NCBI RefSeq assembly: GCF_011927625.1
Contig: NZ_JAATIZ010000003.1
Location: 434,001-498,000, forward strand
DNA length: 64,000 nucleotides
DNA from: Paenalcaligenes hominis
GTDB lineage: Bacteria; Pseudomonadota; Gammaproteobacteria; Burkholderiales; Burkholderiaceae_B
Direction: 5' to 3'
Positions 42,112 to 51,605 of this stretch are shown here, piece by piece. A program made the position numbers and the translations under genes. The notes under the pieces were generated by a model. The model was not told where the DNA came from, did not search any database, and saw nothing but the letters and a program-made list of their open reading frames with translations. Numbering within the stretch: the first letter of the stretch is position 1; every line of letters starts with the position of its first letter.

Positions 42112-43338
42112 TTAAGAACGGTAGTCTGCATTAATAGATACATAGTCATGAGAAAAGTCGCAGGTATAGACCGTTTCCGTATGTTCGCCTCGTCCTAAGG
42201 AAACACGAACTAGAATTTCGCTTTGCTCCATCACACGTTTGCCGTCTGCCTCGAGGTAATCAGGGTTACGTCCGCCATCAATGGCCACCAAGACATCACC
42301 TAACCACAAGCGAATTAGGTTCACATCTAAGTCGTGCACCCCAGCATAACCAATCGCTGCCAAGATACGCCCTAGGTTGGGGTCTGAGGCATAAAAAGCG
42401 GTTTTAACTAGCGGAGAGTGCGCAATCGAATAAGCCACTTTACGGGCTTCTTCGGAGCTACGAGCGGCCTCGACGGTAATGGTCATGAACTTGGTGGCGC
42501 CTTCGCCATCACGGACAATTTTCTGCGCGAGATCAATAGCGGCTTCGCGTAGAGCATTAAATACAGGCGTGTAATGGGGGCTGGCAACGCTATCGATATG
42601 CAGCCCGCTTTGACCTGTGGCCGCAATAATGAATGAGTCATTGGTTGAGGTGTCGCCATCAATCGTGATGCGGTTAAAAGACTTGTTTGCTATTTCACGC
42701 GTCATGTCTTGAAGCAGCTCGGGGGCAATGCCTACATCAGTCGCAAGAAAACCAAGCATAGTCGCCATGTTGGGGCGGATCATACCCGCGCCTTTGCTGA
42801 TGCCGGTAATCGTAATGGTTTTGTTTGCTAGGTTAAGCTGTTGGGAATGCAGTTTTGGCTGGGTATCGGTGGTCATGATACTGTGCGCCGCATTAAACCA
42901 GTTGTTGTCTTGAAGGTCGCTAACGGCGGCAGGCAAGGCAGCCAGCAGCTTAGGCATAGGTAGGGGCTCAAGAATAACACCCGTCGAAAAGGGCAGAATT
43001 TGAGCTGGGCGTAGATGTAAGAGCTTGGCCAGCTCGTTGCACGTTTGATTGGCATCAGCCAAGCCAGGTTCGCCTGTGCCTGCATTGGCATTGCCTGTAT
43101 TGATAACAAGCGCGCGTACATCGGACTCGGTGGCAAGGTGCGCCTCGCAAACCTGAACTGGGGCGGCTTTAAAGCGATTAGTGGTAAATACCCCAGCAAT
43201 GGAAGTATTAGGAACAAAAGTAAAGACCGTTAGGTCTTTGTTGCCTGCTTTACGAATTCCAGCTGAGGCGATACCAATTTGGACGCCTTGAACAGCATGA
43301 ATATCGGATTGAGCCGGAATAGTAAGATTAACAGCCAT
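42112..43338 (-). CDS. argJ: Bifunctional glutamate N-acetyltransferase / ornithine acetyltransferase
   Basis: A 408-residue arginine-pathway enzyme that recycles acetyl between acetylornithine and glutamate. The self-cleavage site is clear: [20 protein letters not shown] near 190, where cutting before the Thr of MAT/ML gives alpha and beta chains. [10 protein letters not shown] near 232 is also typical. ATG 43338 follows AGGTG; an upstream GTG at 43344 is less likely. Confidence 0.96.
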   Translation of the reverse strand: MAVNLTIPAQSDIHAVQGVQIGIASAGIRKAGNKDLTVFTFVPNTSIAGVFTTNRFKAAPVQVCEAHLATESDVRALVINTGNANAGTGEPGLADANQTCNELAKLLHLRPAQILPFSTGVILEPLPMPKLLAALPAAVSDLQDNNWFNAAHSIMTTDTQPKLHSQQLNLANKTITITGISKGAGMIRPNMATMLGFLATDVGIAPELLQDMTREIANKSFNRITIDGDTSTNDSFIIAATGQSGLHIDSVASPHYTPVFNALREAAIDLAQKIVRDGEGATKFMTITVEAARSSEEARKVAYSIAHSPLVKTAFYASDPNLGRILAAIGYAGVHDLDVNLIRLWLGDVLVAIDGGRNPDYLEADGKRVMEQSEILVRVSLGRGEHTETVYTCDFSHDYVSINADYRS

Positions 43339-43406
43339 AAGCACACCTAATTGGAAGCGTTAAAGATGATGTAAATTCTTATATTACCGTGCTTTTGCTG
43401 GATTGA

Positions 43407-43928
43407 TTAGTGGCTAGGCTGGCTAAAGTCTTGTGAGTGTTTTTTTAGTTCTTCAAGCGAGCTCATCATGGCGTCAATTTGGGCCTCGGACAATTTGCCA
43501 AAGACAGAACAGACCCATTCATTGTGCGCGTTGCTCAGGGCTTGTAGGTGCTTTTGACCTTTAGAGGTTAGCTTTAACAATGCACTACGGCGATCACGGG
43601 GTAGTTGCACACGTTGTACTAGACCCTCTTTAACGAGCTGGTCAGCAATGCCAGTGATATTGCCGTTTGTTACCATCATATGGCGTGATAAATCACTCAT
43701 TTTGATGCCCTGAGGAAATTGCTCTAGCTGAGCCATGACTTCGTAGCGCGGCAAGGTGGTGTTGAACTCGCGCCGTAAGCGGCTGCGAATTTCATTCTCT
43801 ATGAGGCGTCCGCAGCTAAGGTAACGCAACCAAGTGCGCAAATGATGGCAAGCGCTTGGTTTAAGACGGCCTTCCAGATCGGGTAGATCAGGTTGGGTCG
43901 ATGCAAAAGGTAAATCGTTTAGTAACAT
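43407..43928 (-). CDS. MarR-family transcriptional regulator
   Basis: A 173-residue winged-helix regulator. The HTH region (about 75-140) contains IKMSDLSRHMMVTNGNITGI, VQRVQLPRDRRSALLKLTSK, and the C-terminal SLEELKKHSQDF. MarR proteins usually sense aromatic or phenolic ligands or oxidants. It lies between hemL and argJ on the same strand, close to the ABC/acyl-CoA ligase operon, which it might control, but no target site is evident. Confidence 0.9.
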   Translation of the reverse strand: MLLNDLPFASTQPDLPDLEGRLKPSACHHLRTWLRYLSCGRLIENEIRSRLRREFNTTLPRYEVMAQLEQFPQGIKMSDLSRHMMVTNGNITGIADQLVKEGLVQRVQLPRDRRSALLKLTSKGQKHLQALSNAHNEWVCSVFGKLSEAQIDAMMSSLEELKKHSQDFSQPSH

Positions 43929-44031
43929 AGCAATGCCCTAAGAGGATTTGAATAGACATAATCAGGGTCTATTTGATTCTAGGTGGGCATGCTATGTCGT
44001 GCTTTGCGAATAATCAAAGATTAAAGCAATG

Positions 44032-45315
44032 CTAGTTTTTCACTTTCTTAAAGGCGCGGTCAGCGGCCTCGAGGGTGGCTTGGATGATGTCATCGGTATG
44101 CGCACCCGAGGTGAAAGAGGCCTCGAAAGCAGAAGGCGCCCAATACACGCCCTCGTCAAGCATGGCATGGAAAAACTGCTTGAACAGGTCGATACGGCTA
44201 GCAGCCACCTCTGTATACGTAGTGGGTACAGAAGCGCTGAAATAGAGACCTAGCATGCCACCTACCGAGTCAGTACAGAAAGGGATAGCGTGGTGGCGTG
44301 CTACCTCTTGAAGGCCATCAGCCAGTTTTTTGGTTTGTTGGGCTAACTGAGTATAAAACGCGTCGTTATCCAATAGCTTTAAGGTTACTAACCCAGCTGC
44401 TACGGCGACGGGGTTGCCAGATAACGTACCGGCCTGATAAACATTTCCTAGCGGCGCAATGCAATCCATGATGTCGGCGCGGCCACCAAAAGCCCCTACG
44501 GGCATGCCGCCCCCAATGACTTTAGCCAGTGTGGTTAAGTCGGGGGTGATGCCACTAAGGCCTTGTACACCTTGGGGGCCTGCTCTGAAACCGGTCATGA
44601 CCTCGTCAAAGATCAAGACAGCATCATGCGCCGTGCATACTTCGCGCAAGCCTTCGAGAAAACCAGATACCGGTTTAATTAGGTTCATATTACCGGCAAT
44701 AGGCTCGACAATCACACAGGCAATGTCGTCACCGTGCTCGGCAAATGCCGCTTTCACGGCGTCTAGGTTATTAAAGTCCAATACGAGCGTATGACGAATA
44801 AAGTCCTCGGGCACACCGGCCGAAGTGGGGTTGCCAAAGGTCAACAGCCCAGAGCCAGCTTTCACTAAAAGACTGTCAGCGTGACCGTGGTAACACCCTT
44901 CAAATTTAATGATTTTATTGCGGCCGGTATAGCCACGTGCTAAGCGAATAGCGCTCATAGTGGCTTCGGTGCCAGAGCTGACCAAGCGTACTTTTTCCAT
45001 TGAGGGGAGGCGTTGGCTGATGAGCTCGGCCAGTTCAATTTCGCCTTCGGTAGGAGCGCCAAAAGACAAACCATTGACGGCTGCGTCTTGGACGGCTTTC
45101 ACCACCTCGGGGTGTGCATGGCCTAAAATGGCAGGGCCCCAGGAGCCCACGTAATCAATATACTGTTTACCTTCGGCGTCCCAGACGTAGGCCCCTTGGG
45201 CGCGCGCAATAAAACGGGGCGTGCCGCCAACTGACCCAAAAGCGCGCACGGGGGAGTTAACTCCGCCAGGGATATGTTGGGATGCACGAGCAAATAGCTC
45301 TTGATTATTAGACAT
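44032..45315 (-). CDS. hemL: Glutamate-1-semialdehyde 2,1-aminomutase
   Basis: A 427-residue PLP enzyme making 5-aminolevulinate for haem. PLP lysine in [19 protein letters not shown] near 265, [20 protein letters not shown] near 120, and [10 protein letters not shown]. Length is standard. Starts 15 bp after thiE. Confidence 0.97.
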   Translation of the reverse strand: MSNNQELFARASQHIPGGVNSPVRAFGSVGGTPRFIARAQGAYVWDAEGKQYIDYVGSWGPAILGHAHPEVVKAVQDAAVNGLSFGAPTEGEIELAELISQRLPSMEKVRLVSSGTEATMSAIRLARGYTGRNKIIKFEGCYHGHADSLLVKAGSGLLTFGNPTSAGVPEDFIRHTLVLDFNNLDAVKAAFAEHGDDIACVIVEPIAGNMNLIKPVSGFLEGLREVCTAHDAVLIFDEVMTGFRAGPQGVQGLSGITPDLTTLAKVIGGGMPVGAFGGRADIMDCIAPLGNVYQAGTLSGNPVAVAAGLVTLKLLDNDAFYTQLAQQTKKLADGLQEVARHHAIPFCTDSVGGMLGLYFSASVPTTYTEVAASRIDLFKQFFHAMLDEGVYWAPSAFEASFTSGAHTDDIIQATLEAADRAFKKVKN

Positions 45316-45330
45316 AAAAAATCCTGTGAA

Positions 45331-45984
45331 TCATAAAGTAAAAAGACGGCTGAAGGCACGCGCTTCGGCATACACATCGGGCGCTTCGAATAGACTGCTA
45401 ATAACAGCAATACTATCTACGCCAGCATCAATAAGGGGGGCAGCGTTGCTGGAGGTGATGCCACCGATGGCGACTACGGCAGCGCGCGTGTAGTCGCCAT
45501 AGTGTTCGCATAAAGCACGGCCTTGACGCAAGATATCGAGGGTGGCACGCGGTGCGTGTGGCTTCACTAAAGAGGGGTAAACCGCCCCAAATGCCACATA
45601 GTCCACCCCAAGTTGCAAGGCTTTTTCGGCTAAGGCGGGTTGGTCATAGCAGGTACTGCCAAGCCACTGGTTAGTATGTAGGCCAGCTTTAGCAGCGTTT
45701 AGTTCCCCGTCATCTTTGCCTAGATGGGCACCGGCGGCATGTAAATCGCGCGCAACCTGCCAATCGTCGTTAATAATTAAAGGGAGTTCCAATTGCGCAC
45801 ATACACGTTGTACGGCGTGGCGTTGGGCCTGATGCTGTTCTGCATCTGCGAGTTTACGGCGCCACTGTAATACCACCATGCCCCCCTCGTGGGCGGCTTG
45901 GATAGCATCTAATAAGCGTGGCGTGTCATCCCATTCAGGAGTAATGCCATATAAACCGCGTGGAAAACGTAAAGGTAAGCTCAT
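45331..45984 (-). CDS. thiE: Thiamine-phosphate synthase
   Basis: A 217-residue TIM-barrel enzyme joining HMP-PP and the thiazole phosphate. MVVLQWRRK near residue 37, LIINDDWQVARDLHAAGAHL (about 70-89), FGAVYPSLVKPHAP near 133, VVAIGGITSSNAAPLIDAG near 170 and SIAVISSLFEA are the usual ThiE signatures. It is followed by hemL and preceded by the ThiD-like gene, 11 bp away. Confidence 0.93.
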   Translation of the reverse strand: MSLPLRFPRGLYGITPEWDDTPRLLDAIQAAHEGGMVVLQWRRKLADAEQHQAQRHAVQRVCAQLELPLIINDDWQVARDLHAAGAHLGKDDGELNAAKAGLHTNQWLGSTCYDQPALAEKALQLGVDYVAFGAVYPSLVKPHAPRATLDILRQGRALCEHYGDYTRAAVVAIGGITSSNAAPLIDAGVDSIAVISSLFEAPDVYAEARAFSRLFTL

Positions 45985-45995
45985 CGTGTTCTCGG

Positions 45996-46793
45996 TTAGG
46001 ATACGACGTGTCGTAGGATACGACTACCCATCCCGGCTTGAAATGCGTGCTCGGCGGCCTTATCTGTATAAATGATGGCGTTGGCACAAGCACTGCGAGT
46101 GTCTAGCCCTTGGGCTAAATACGCACTAATCAGTGTACTCAGTAGCCCTTCTGTGTCTTGAAGACGCGCAGGCGCTACAGGGCTTTGCCACTCGTGCAGT
46201 AAGCCGTCTTGGCTATAAAGCTGATGCGTCACATAGCCTGGGTCGGTAGCCGGCGAGGTGTAAAACACCGTCTCTGCACCGAAGTCTAGCAGACTGCTAA
46301 TGGGGTTATCGGTTTCTGCGAGTAAGCCATCGGCTTGCCATTGTGCCAGTAAAGTATGATCTGCTACGACGACTTGGGTTTGCGGCAGCACAAGCTGAAA
46401 AATAGCATCAGCAATTTCATCGGTTTCAGCATCGTTACTAAGAATGTCCTCGTCGGGAATAGACTGCAGGTGTAAGACCAGCGGTAATTCCGTATAATCA
46501 GCAGCGATTTGTGCTAAAACACTGGCAGCGTCAATGGAATACAATGGACCTGCCTTGATGCTGTGGACGCTCATGTCTTCGAGCAGACAGCGCATCTGGT
46601 CATACATGACGTCGGGTGCGCTGAGTGTGATCAGTTCGGTATGGGTCGTGTCTTGCACATGAGTTGCCGTTACAATGCTTAGCGCATGGCAGCCCACGGC
46701 AGCACAGCTGACAGCATCAGCAGGTAAATACATAGAGCCAGTAGGATCTAACGGAGCAAAAACCAAGACTACAGGCGGTGGGGTTGCGGTCAT
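45996..46793 (-). CDS. ThiD-like HMP/HMP-P kinase homologue, degenerate
   Basis: A 265-residue protein of the ribokinase-like ThiD family. Its order beside thiE and opposite rubredoxin is typical for Burkholderiales. Active-site motifs are altered: the GGAG substrate loop is DPTGSMYLPAD near residue 16, the TPN segment is VVADH near 145, and the anion-hole GTGC motif with the catalytic Cys is DTEG near 210 (ARLQDTEGLLSTLIS). It may lack kinase activity or have a modified role in thiamine synthesis. A canonical thiD would then be needed elsewhere. Confidence 0.75.
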   Translation of the reverse strand: MTATPPPVVLVFAPLDPTGSMYLPADAVSCAAVGCHALSIVTATHVQDTTHTELITLSAPDVMYDQMRCLLEDMSVHSIKAGPLYSIDAASVLAQIAADYTELPLVLHLQSIPDEDILSNDAETDEIADAIFQLVLPQTQVVVADHTLLAQWQADGLLAETDNPISSLLDFGAETVFYTSPATDPGYVTHQLYSQDGLLHEWQSPVAPARLQDTEGLLSTLISAYLAQGLDTRSACANAIIYTDKAAEHAFQAGMGSRILRHVVS

Positions 46794-46896
46794 AGCGGCA
46801 GTGTCAAAGAAAAAATGCGAGACAATATGTCGTAAATGGATAAATGAACAGGTGTTAAATTCTGTTTATTTTCAGTAATATCAACCCATTTTAATA

Positions 46897-46931
46897 GATT
46901 GCTCGCCCTAAAGGGCAATCGTGGTTTTTTT
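46897..46931 (+). terminator. Possible terminator or attenuator before rubredoxin
   Basis: A bulged hairpin (GATT 46897-46900 with AATC 46917-46920; GCCC 46905-46908 with GGGC 46913-46916), then a seven-T run at 46925-46931. It ends only 13 bases before the rubredoxin ATG. Confidence 0.4.
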
Positions 46932-46943
46932 AGTGAGTATTTT

Positions 46944-47108
46944 ATGAGTACATGGATGTGTTTAATTTGTGGTTGGATCTATGACGAGGAAGCAGGTTTG
47001 CCCGAAGAAGGCATTGCTCCTGGTACAAAATGGGAAGACGTGCCGCCTAACTGGGTCTGTCCAGAATGCGGTGCACGTAAAGAAGATTTTGAAATGATCG
47101 AGGTATAA
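46944..47108 (+). CDS. Rubredoxin
   Basis: A 54-residue iron-sulfur electron carrier. The two Cys pairs that bind Fe are MCLICGWIYDE and WVCPECGARKEDF, with standard spacing. It serves redox partners such as oxygen or alkane metabolism enzymes; the partner here is unknown. ATG 46944 starts exactly at the family N-terminus (MSTWMCLICG). Confidence 0.96.
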   Translation: MSTWMCLICGWIYDEEAGLPEEGIAPGTKWEDVPPNWVCPECGARKEDFEMIEV

Positions 47109-47169
47109 CCCGAAGCCATGTCTCTAGTGATTGGGTTCCCACTTTGCCTAACAACTCAAGGAGATTCTG

Positions 47170-47766
47170 ATGACTACACTTACCCCTAACGCATCCCAAG
47201 CCCCGCGAGTTGACTTTACCAATCAGTTATTGATTGCCATGCCGGGCATGGTGGGTGGAAGTTTAGCGGATACGGTTATTTATATCTGCGAACACAACGA
47301 GCAGGGCGCATTGGGCGTTGTGATCAACCGCCCTACCGATCTCACTCTAGGGGATCTATTGCAGCGTATTGATTTAGACCTGTCCTTAGAAATAGGGGTG
47401 CGCCAAAATGCGCCCGTGTTCTTTGGCGGTCCAGTACAAACGGATCGTGGCTTTGTGTTGCATACACCCGTTGGCGATTACAGCTCAAGCATTAGTATGG
47501 GCTCCGAGGTGGCGCTAACGACATCACGCGATGTGCTCCAAGAGGTAGCGATTGGTAGTGGTCCAGATCAATTATTGGTCACTTTGGGCTACGCAGGGTG
47601 GTCAGCCGGGCAGCTCGAAGAGGAAATGGCTGGTGGGGCTTGGCTTCATGTCGATGCTAATCTCGACATTTTATTCTCTACGCCTGCCGCCGAGCGTTAT
47701 CAGGCTGCCTTAGGCCAATTAGGGATTGATCCCATTATGCTGACCGGAGCCTCCGGTCATGCCTGA
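47170..47766 (+). CDS. yqgE: YqgE/AlgH family protein
   Basis: A 198-residue protein of unclear function. Family signatures: LLIAMPGMVGGSLADTVIYI, HNEQGALGVVINRPTDLTLG, FFGGPVQTDRGFVLHTP and TLGYAGWSAGQLEEEMAGGAW. AAGGAG precedes the ATG. It overlaps ruvX by 8 bp, a very common pair. Confidence 0.94.
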   Translation: MTTLTPNASQAPRVDFTNQLLIAMPGMVGGSLADTVIYICEHNEQGALGVVINRPTDLTLGDLLQRIDLDLSLEIGVRQNAPVFFGGPVQTDRGFVLHTPVGDYSSSISMGSEVALTTSRDVLQEVAIGSGPDQLLVTLGYAGWSAGQLEEEMAGGAWLHVDANLDILFSTPAAERYQAALGQLGIDPIMLTGASGHA

Positions 47767-48160
47767 TGCAGATCACACCTTGCTTTGCTTTGATTACGGC
47801 TTAAAAAAGATTGGGGTGGCGATTGGCAACACTTTAACCGGTCTGGCACGTCCCTTGACTATTTTACGACCTGTGACCAAAGCAGAGCGCTTTACTCAAA
47901 TCGAAGCCTTACTTAACGAGTGGCAGCCCGATGCGCTAGTTGTGGGCTTGCCTTTGACGCTGACAGGCGAAGAACAATATGCCTCGTTACGCTGTCGCCG
48001 TTTTGCTAATCAGCTGCACGGCCGTTACGCGCTAACAGTGCATTTAGTGGATGAGCGCGGCTCTAGTCTCGAGGCACAAGCGCTATTGGCCAATAATGAC
48101 GATGATGATGCCGTTGCGGCAGCCGTGATCTTACAACGTTGGCTAGATCACCACGAATGA
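47759..48160 (+). CDS. ruvX: Putative pre-16S rRNA nuclease / Holliday junction resolvase-like YqgF
   Basis: A 133-residue RNase H-fold nuclease (YqgF/RuvX) thought to process the 16S rRNA 5' end. Acidic active-site residues lie in LLCFDYGLKKIGVAIGNTLT (Asp near 10), DALVVGLPLTLTGEE (about 60-74) and VDERGSSLEA (near 100). The tail overlaps the acyltransferase ATG (ATGA). Confidence 0.94.
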   Translation: MPDADHTLLCFDYGLKKIGVAIGNTLTGLARPLTILRPVTKAERFTQIEALLNEWQPDALVVGLPLTLTGEEQYASLRCRRFANQLHGRYALTVHLVDERGSSLEAQALLANNDDDDAVAAAVILQRWLDHHE

Positions 48161-48930
48161 GAAGCCTGCTTCGTTTTAGTTGGCGTGCGCTAGCGCTGAG
48201 TCTATGGGTGCTTTTAGGGCTAGTGATTTTGGGCTTGCTATTTCCTCTGTGGACGCAAGCGCGTCGTCAAACTGTTCATGCATGGTGGTCTAAGTGGTTA
48301 CTCGTGTGGTGCGGTGTACAGGTTGACTATATGGGCCAGCCCGAGCTTCATCAACCCATCTTGTTTGTTATAAACCATGTGTCTTGGTTAGATATTTTTG
48401 TTGTTAACCAAAAACGTGCCACTTCTTTTATTGCTAAAAGTGACATACGAAGCTGGCCCTTTGTGGGGTGGTTAGTCACAGGGGCTGGCACGCTCTATAT
48501 AGAACGGGGCCAGCGTCATGCAATCAAACACGTAGCAGCACAAATGCAACAGCGCTTTGCGCAGCAACAGGCAGTCGGCCTATTTCCCGAGGGCACAACC
48601 TCTGACGGCTTCACCGTCAGGCCTTTTCACGCCAGCTTATTTGAAACGGCTCTTAGAACCCAAGTTGATATTCAACCCGTCGCTTTGCGCTTTTTTGATG
48701 GGAATCACCGTAGTGATCGGGTTGCCTTTGTGGGTGAGCAAAGTTTATGGCGCAACGGCTGGTTGTTATTATCGCAGCCAGGCGTGCGCATCGAATGTGT
48801 GTTTTTGCCGCCACTGCGCCATACGCAGAATCAAGCGCAAGGCCGAGCCGCCACCGCGCAGCAGGCCTATGATTTGTTATTGGCTCAGGTCGAAAAAGGG
48901 CTTAATGCGCCATCTCGATTTTCTACTTGA
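48157..48930 (+). CDS. 1-acyl-sn-glycerol-3-phosphate acyltransferase (PlsC family)
   Basis: A 257-residue membrane acyltransferase. An N-terminal hydrophobic helix (about 15-37), the HX4D motif in FVINHVSWLDIFV near 73-85, and FPEGTTSDG near 147. It makes phosphatidic acid or acylates another lysophospholipid. ATG 48157 overlaps the ruvX stop. Its 3' end overlaps apaH tail to tail by 46 bp. Confidence 0.9.
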   Translation: MRSLLRFSWRALALSLWVLLGLVILGLLFPLWTQARRQTVHAWWSKWLLVWCGVQVDYMGQPELHQPILFVINHVSWLDIFVVNQKRATSFIAKSDIRSWPFVGWLVTGAGTLYIERGQRHAIKHVAAQMQQRFAQQQAVGLFPEGTTSDGFTVRPFHASLFETALRTQVDIQPVALRFFDGNHRSDRVAFVGEQSLWRNGWLLLSQPGVRIECVFLPPLRHTQNQAQGRAATAQQAYDLLLAQVEKGLNAPSRFST

Positions 48931-49709
48931 ACCAATTTGCGATCACGCAAACGCATCGCCGTTAATTGCCCGCCCCAGAGGCAACCCGTGTCAAGCCCGA
49001 CCACGTCGGCTTGCATATATAAGCCTAACGTCGACCAATGACCAAAGACCACAGGGGTTTCAATGCAACGTGCTGGCATCGCAAACCAAGGTGTTAGGTC
49101 AGTGGTATTGGGGGCGCCAGAGTATTTACTTAGCCCGCCATGCGCATCAAAGAAACGCAAGCGTGTCAGAATATTCACGACTAAACGCTCTGTATCTGTA
49201 TCAGACAAATCAGTACGCCACTGGTTGGGCTCATTTCCAAATAAGGTCTGAATATGCTGCTGCCAATCGGGGGCTTGTAAGCGCTGCTCGATACGTTTAG
49301 CTAAGGCTAAGGTTTGGTTAAGCGTCCACGTGGGATGCAACCCCGCATGCACAATGACATGCCCCACTTGGTGCAAGGCTAAAGGTTGATGCCGTAACCA
49401 GTCAATTAACGCGGGCCCAGAAGGCGATTCAAGAATAGGGGTTAAGGTGTCGTGAGTGCCCTGTTTACGTACCCCAGCGGCAACGGCTAGCAGGTGAATA
49501 TCATGATTACCTAGAACCACTTGAGCGCGGTCACCTAAGTCATGAACGAGTGTGAGCACCTCGAGTGAACCTGGCCCACGGTTGACCAGATCCCCAACAA
49601 AAATATAGTGCGCATCAGGCTGTTGTAGCTCGGGTTGAGCGAGCAGGTGCTGCAAACTGCGAATGCAGCCTTGGACATCGCCAATAACCCAGTAGTCAGG
49701 CGTGGACAT
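48885..49709 (-). CDS. apaH: Symmetrical bis(5'-nucleosyl)-tetraphosphatase
   Basis: A 274-residue metallophosphatase hydrolysing Ap4A to 2 ADP. Motifs of the calcineurin-like fold: YWVIGDVQGCIRSL, IFVGDLVNRGPGSLEVL, QVVLGNHDIHLLAVAAGV and IVHAGLHPTW. Translation is coupled to lptG (start and stop overlap by 1 bp). Confidence 0.95.
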   Translation of the reverse strand: MSTPDYWVIGDVQGCIRSLQHLLAQPELQQPDAHYIFVGDLVNRGPGSLEVLTLVHDLGDRAQVVLGNHDIHLLAVAAGVRKQGTHDTLTPILESPSGPALIDWLRHQPLALHQVGHVIVHAGLHPTWTLNQTLALAKRIEQRLQAPDWQQHIQTLFGNEPNQWRTDLSDTDTERLVVNILTRLRFFDAHGGLSKYSGAPNTTDLTPWFAMPARCIETPVVFGHWSTLGLYMQADVVGLDTGCLWGGQLTAMRLRDRKLVQVENRDGALSPFST

Positions 49710-50866
49710 TAGGCCTCCCTATGAAAATGGCGTGCCCAGCGGTGGGCGTTTTCAATGATCAGCAAGGCCCCAAGCGCCACAATTAACGCAAAAACGCTAG
49801 GCAATAGTGCCGTGAGCCAAGGCTGCCAGTTAGTCAGCATGCCCAGGTTGAGGGCGAGCTGGTTTGCCATAAAAAAACCTACCCCAATTAAAATACCCAA
49901 AAAGATTTTAGTCCCTACACCGCCATGGCGTGTCTGCATAAAGCTAATGGGCGCGGCAATGGTAATCATCACTAACAAGGTAAAGGGGTAAGCCAACTTA
50001 CGCCATAGTGCTACGGTTTGCCGTTCCGTTTCCAGTTGATTGGCTTTTAAGTACGCAATGTAGTCAATAAGATCTGTGGCGGCCATGCGCTCTGGTGTCA
50101 ACACGCGCACTAAAAGACGTTCTGCGCTTAAACTGGTTTCTAGTTCAAGTTGATCCGTATGTTCAAGGGTGATGATGGGGGCAGAAGGAGTTGTGCCGGC
50201 TTCTAGGGCTTGGAGCGCATCGGGGTTGATAACAGACCGTTGCACTTCCTTAAGCAATAGGTGGTTGGGTGTGAATTCGCCCATGGCCGCTTGGGTATAG
50301 CTTTGTAAATGTTGGTCGGCATCAAACTCGTAGACGTGCACTTGCTCTACCTGAGACGTGCCTCGTAAGTGCGTAATATTAATAAGACGCGTTTGATCAT
50401 TAGCCCCATTTTCTTTAAACCAATAGCCGCTATTTAAACGGCCACCGCCTGCCTTGCCCAACAGTTTTAGACTGCTTTCACTGGCTTGGATTTCAGCGCG
50501 TGGTGTGATGTATTCAGAAAGTACAAGCGCCCCTATCATTAAAGGTATGGTGATGATCCATAGGCTGACTAAAAGCTGTAAACCACTGACGCCTGATACA
50601 CGTAAAATAACCAGTTCGTTACGTTGCGCTAAACCTGCTAAAGCCAGTACGGCGCCGATTAATAGACCAATCGGTAGTAACTCGTAAAGTTGGGTAGGTA
50701 GGTTAAGTAATTGTAAATACAATAAACTGCCCAAGCTTAGGCTGGCACTGAGTTTATCTAGCTCTTCGATTAGGTTAAAAAAGCTAAACAAGCCTAATAA
50801 GGCCAACAGCACAACAGCGCTAGAGCGATAAATTTCAGTGGCTAAGTAGCGACGAGCAAGGCGCAT
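49709..50866 (-). CDS. lptG: LPS export permease LptG (LptF/LptG family)
   Basis: A 385-residue permease of the lipopolysaccharide transport complex. It has six membrane segments (three before residue 130, three after about 300) with a large periplasmic jelly-roll domain between. YELLPIGLLIGAVLALAGLAQRNELVILRVSG is a typical family stretch (split here: LPIGLLIGAVLALAGL then AQRNELVILR). It resembles LptG more than LptF. The usual lptF neighbour is absent; mtgA lies upstream. Confidence 0.85.
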   Translation of the reverse strand: MRLARRYLATEIYRSSAVVLLALLGLFSFFNLIEELDKLSASLSLGSLLYLQLLNLPTQLYELLPIGLLIGAVLALAGLAQRNELVILRVSGVSGLQLLVSLWIITIPLMIGALVLSEYITPRAEIQASESSLKLLGKAGGGRLNSGYWFKENGANDQTRLINITHLRGTSQVEQVHVYEFDADQHLQSYTQAAMGEFTPNHLLLKEVQRSVINPDALQALEAGTTPSAPIITLEHTDQLELETSLSAERLLVRVLTPERMAATDLIDYIAYLKANQLETERQTVALWRKLAYPFTLLVMITIAAPISFMQTRHGGVGTKIFLGILIGVGFFMANQLALNLGMLTNWQPWLTALLPSVFALIVALGALLIIENAHRWARHFHREA

Positions 50867-50877
50867 AAATGTAAATA

Positions 50878-51603
50878 TTAAGGGGCATTCACCAAACGCA
50901 TGCGCTGCACAATGGTATGAGTACGGCGCTGTAAGTACGAGGTGTTGCCTTTTTTGTCATAAAAAACAGGGTTAGGCAGCATGGCTGCAAGACGAGCGGC
51001 TTGGGCAGGGCTGAGTTGCTTAGCGGAGCGCTTAAAATAGCGCTGTGCAGCGGCTTGAGCCCCAAACTCGGAACTACCCCACTGCGCCACATTTAAATAT
51101 AACTCGAGAATACGTTGTTTAGACATGACTTGCTCAAGCATAACGCTAATAATAAGTTCTTGGCCTTTACGTGTGTAACTGCGTTTATTGGATAAAAATA
51201 AGTTTTTTGCAAGTTGCTGCGTAATGGTTGACCCCCCACGGCGTCGCTCTGAGCCTTGCGCAGCTTGCTGTTGATTGTAATGCCACGCTTTACGAATGGC
51301 TTCCCATTCCACGCCCCTGTGGACGAGAAAATTGGCGTCCTCTGAGCTGATGACAGCTCGTTTTAAGTTCGAGCTGATCTGATCGTAATCGAGCCACGTG
51401 TACTGCAGCTGGGCATCTGGATTTTCTCGTTTGAGGTCTCTTAAGGTTTCGCGCATGACAGCAGTGGAGCTGGGGTTATAAAAGTTAAACCACACCACAC
51501 GCACCAAAAAGCTGAACTGATACAAAAAAACGAGCAGCAGACTCACCGCGATGACGATGAGTACGCGCTTGAACATGTGGGGAGCTTGCCGTTTTATAGC
51601 CAC
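50878..51603 (-). CDS. mtgA: Monofunctional biosynthetic peptidoglycan transglycosylase
   Basis: A 241-residue GT51 enzyme polymerising lipid II without transpeptidase. One N-terminal membrane helix (about 12-35), then the GT51 motifs: AVISSEDANFLVHRGVEWEA (first catalytic Glu), RRGGSTITQQLAKNLFLSNK, KGQELIISVMLEQVMSKQRI and LELYLNVAQWGSSEFGAQAA. The start is uncertain: GTG 51603 right after the aroE stop, or ATG 51576 (MFKRVLIV). Confidence 0.93.
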   Translation of the reverse strand: MAIKRQAPHMFKRVLIVIAVSLLLVFLYQFSFLVRVVWFNFYNPSSTAVMRETLRDLKRENPDAQLQYTWLDYDQISSNLKRAVISSEDANFLVHRGVEWEAIRKAWHYNQQQAAQGSERRRGGSTITQQLAKNLFLSNKRSYTRKGQELIISVMLEQVMSKQRILELYLNVAQWGSSEFGAQAAAQRYFKRSAKQLSPAQAARLAAMLPNPVFYDKKGNTSYLQRRTHTIVQRMRLVNAP

Positions 51604-51605
51604 TG

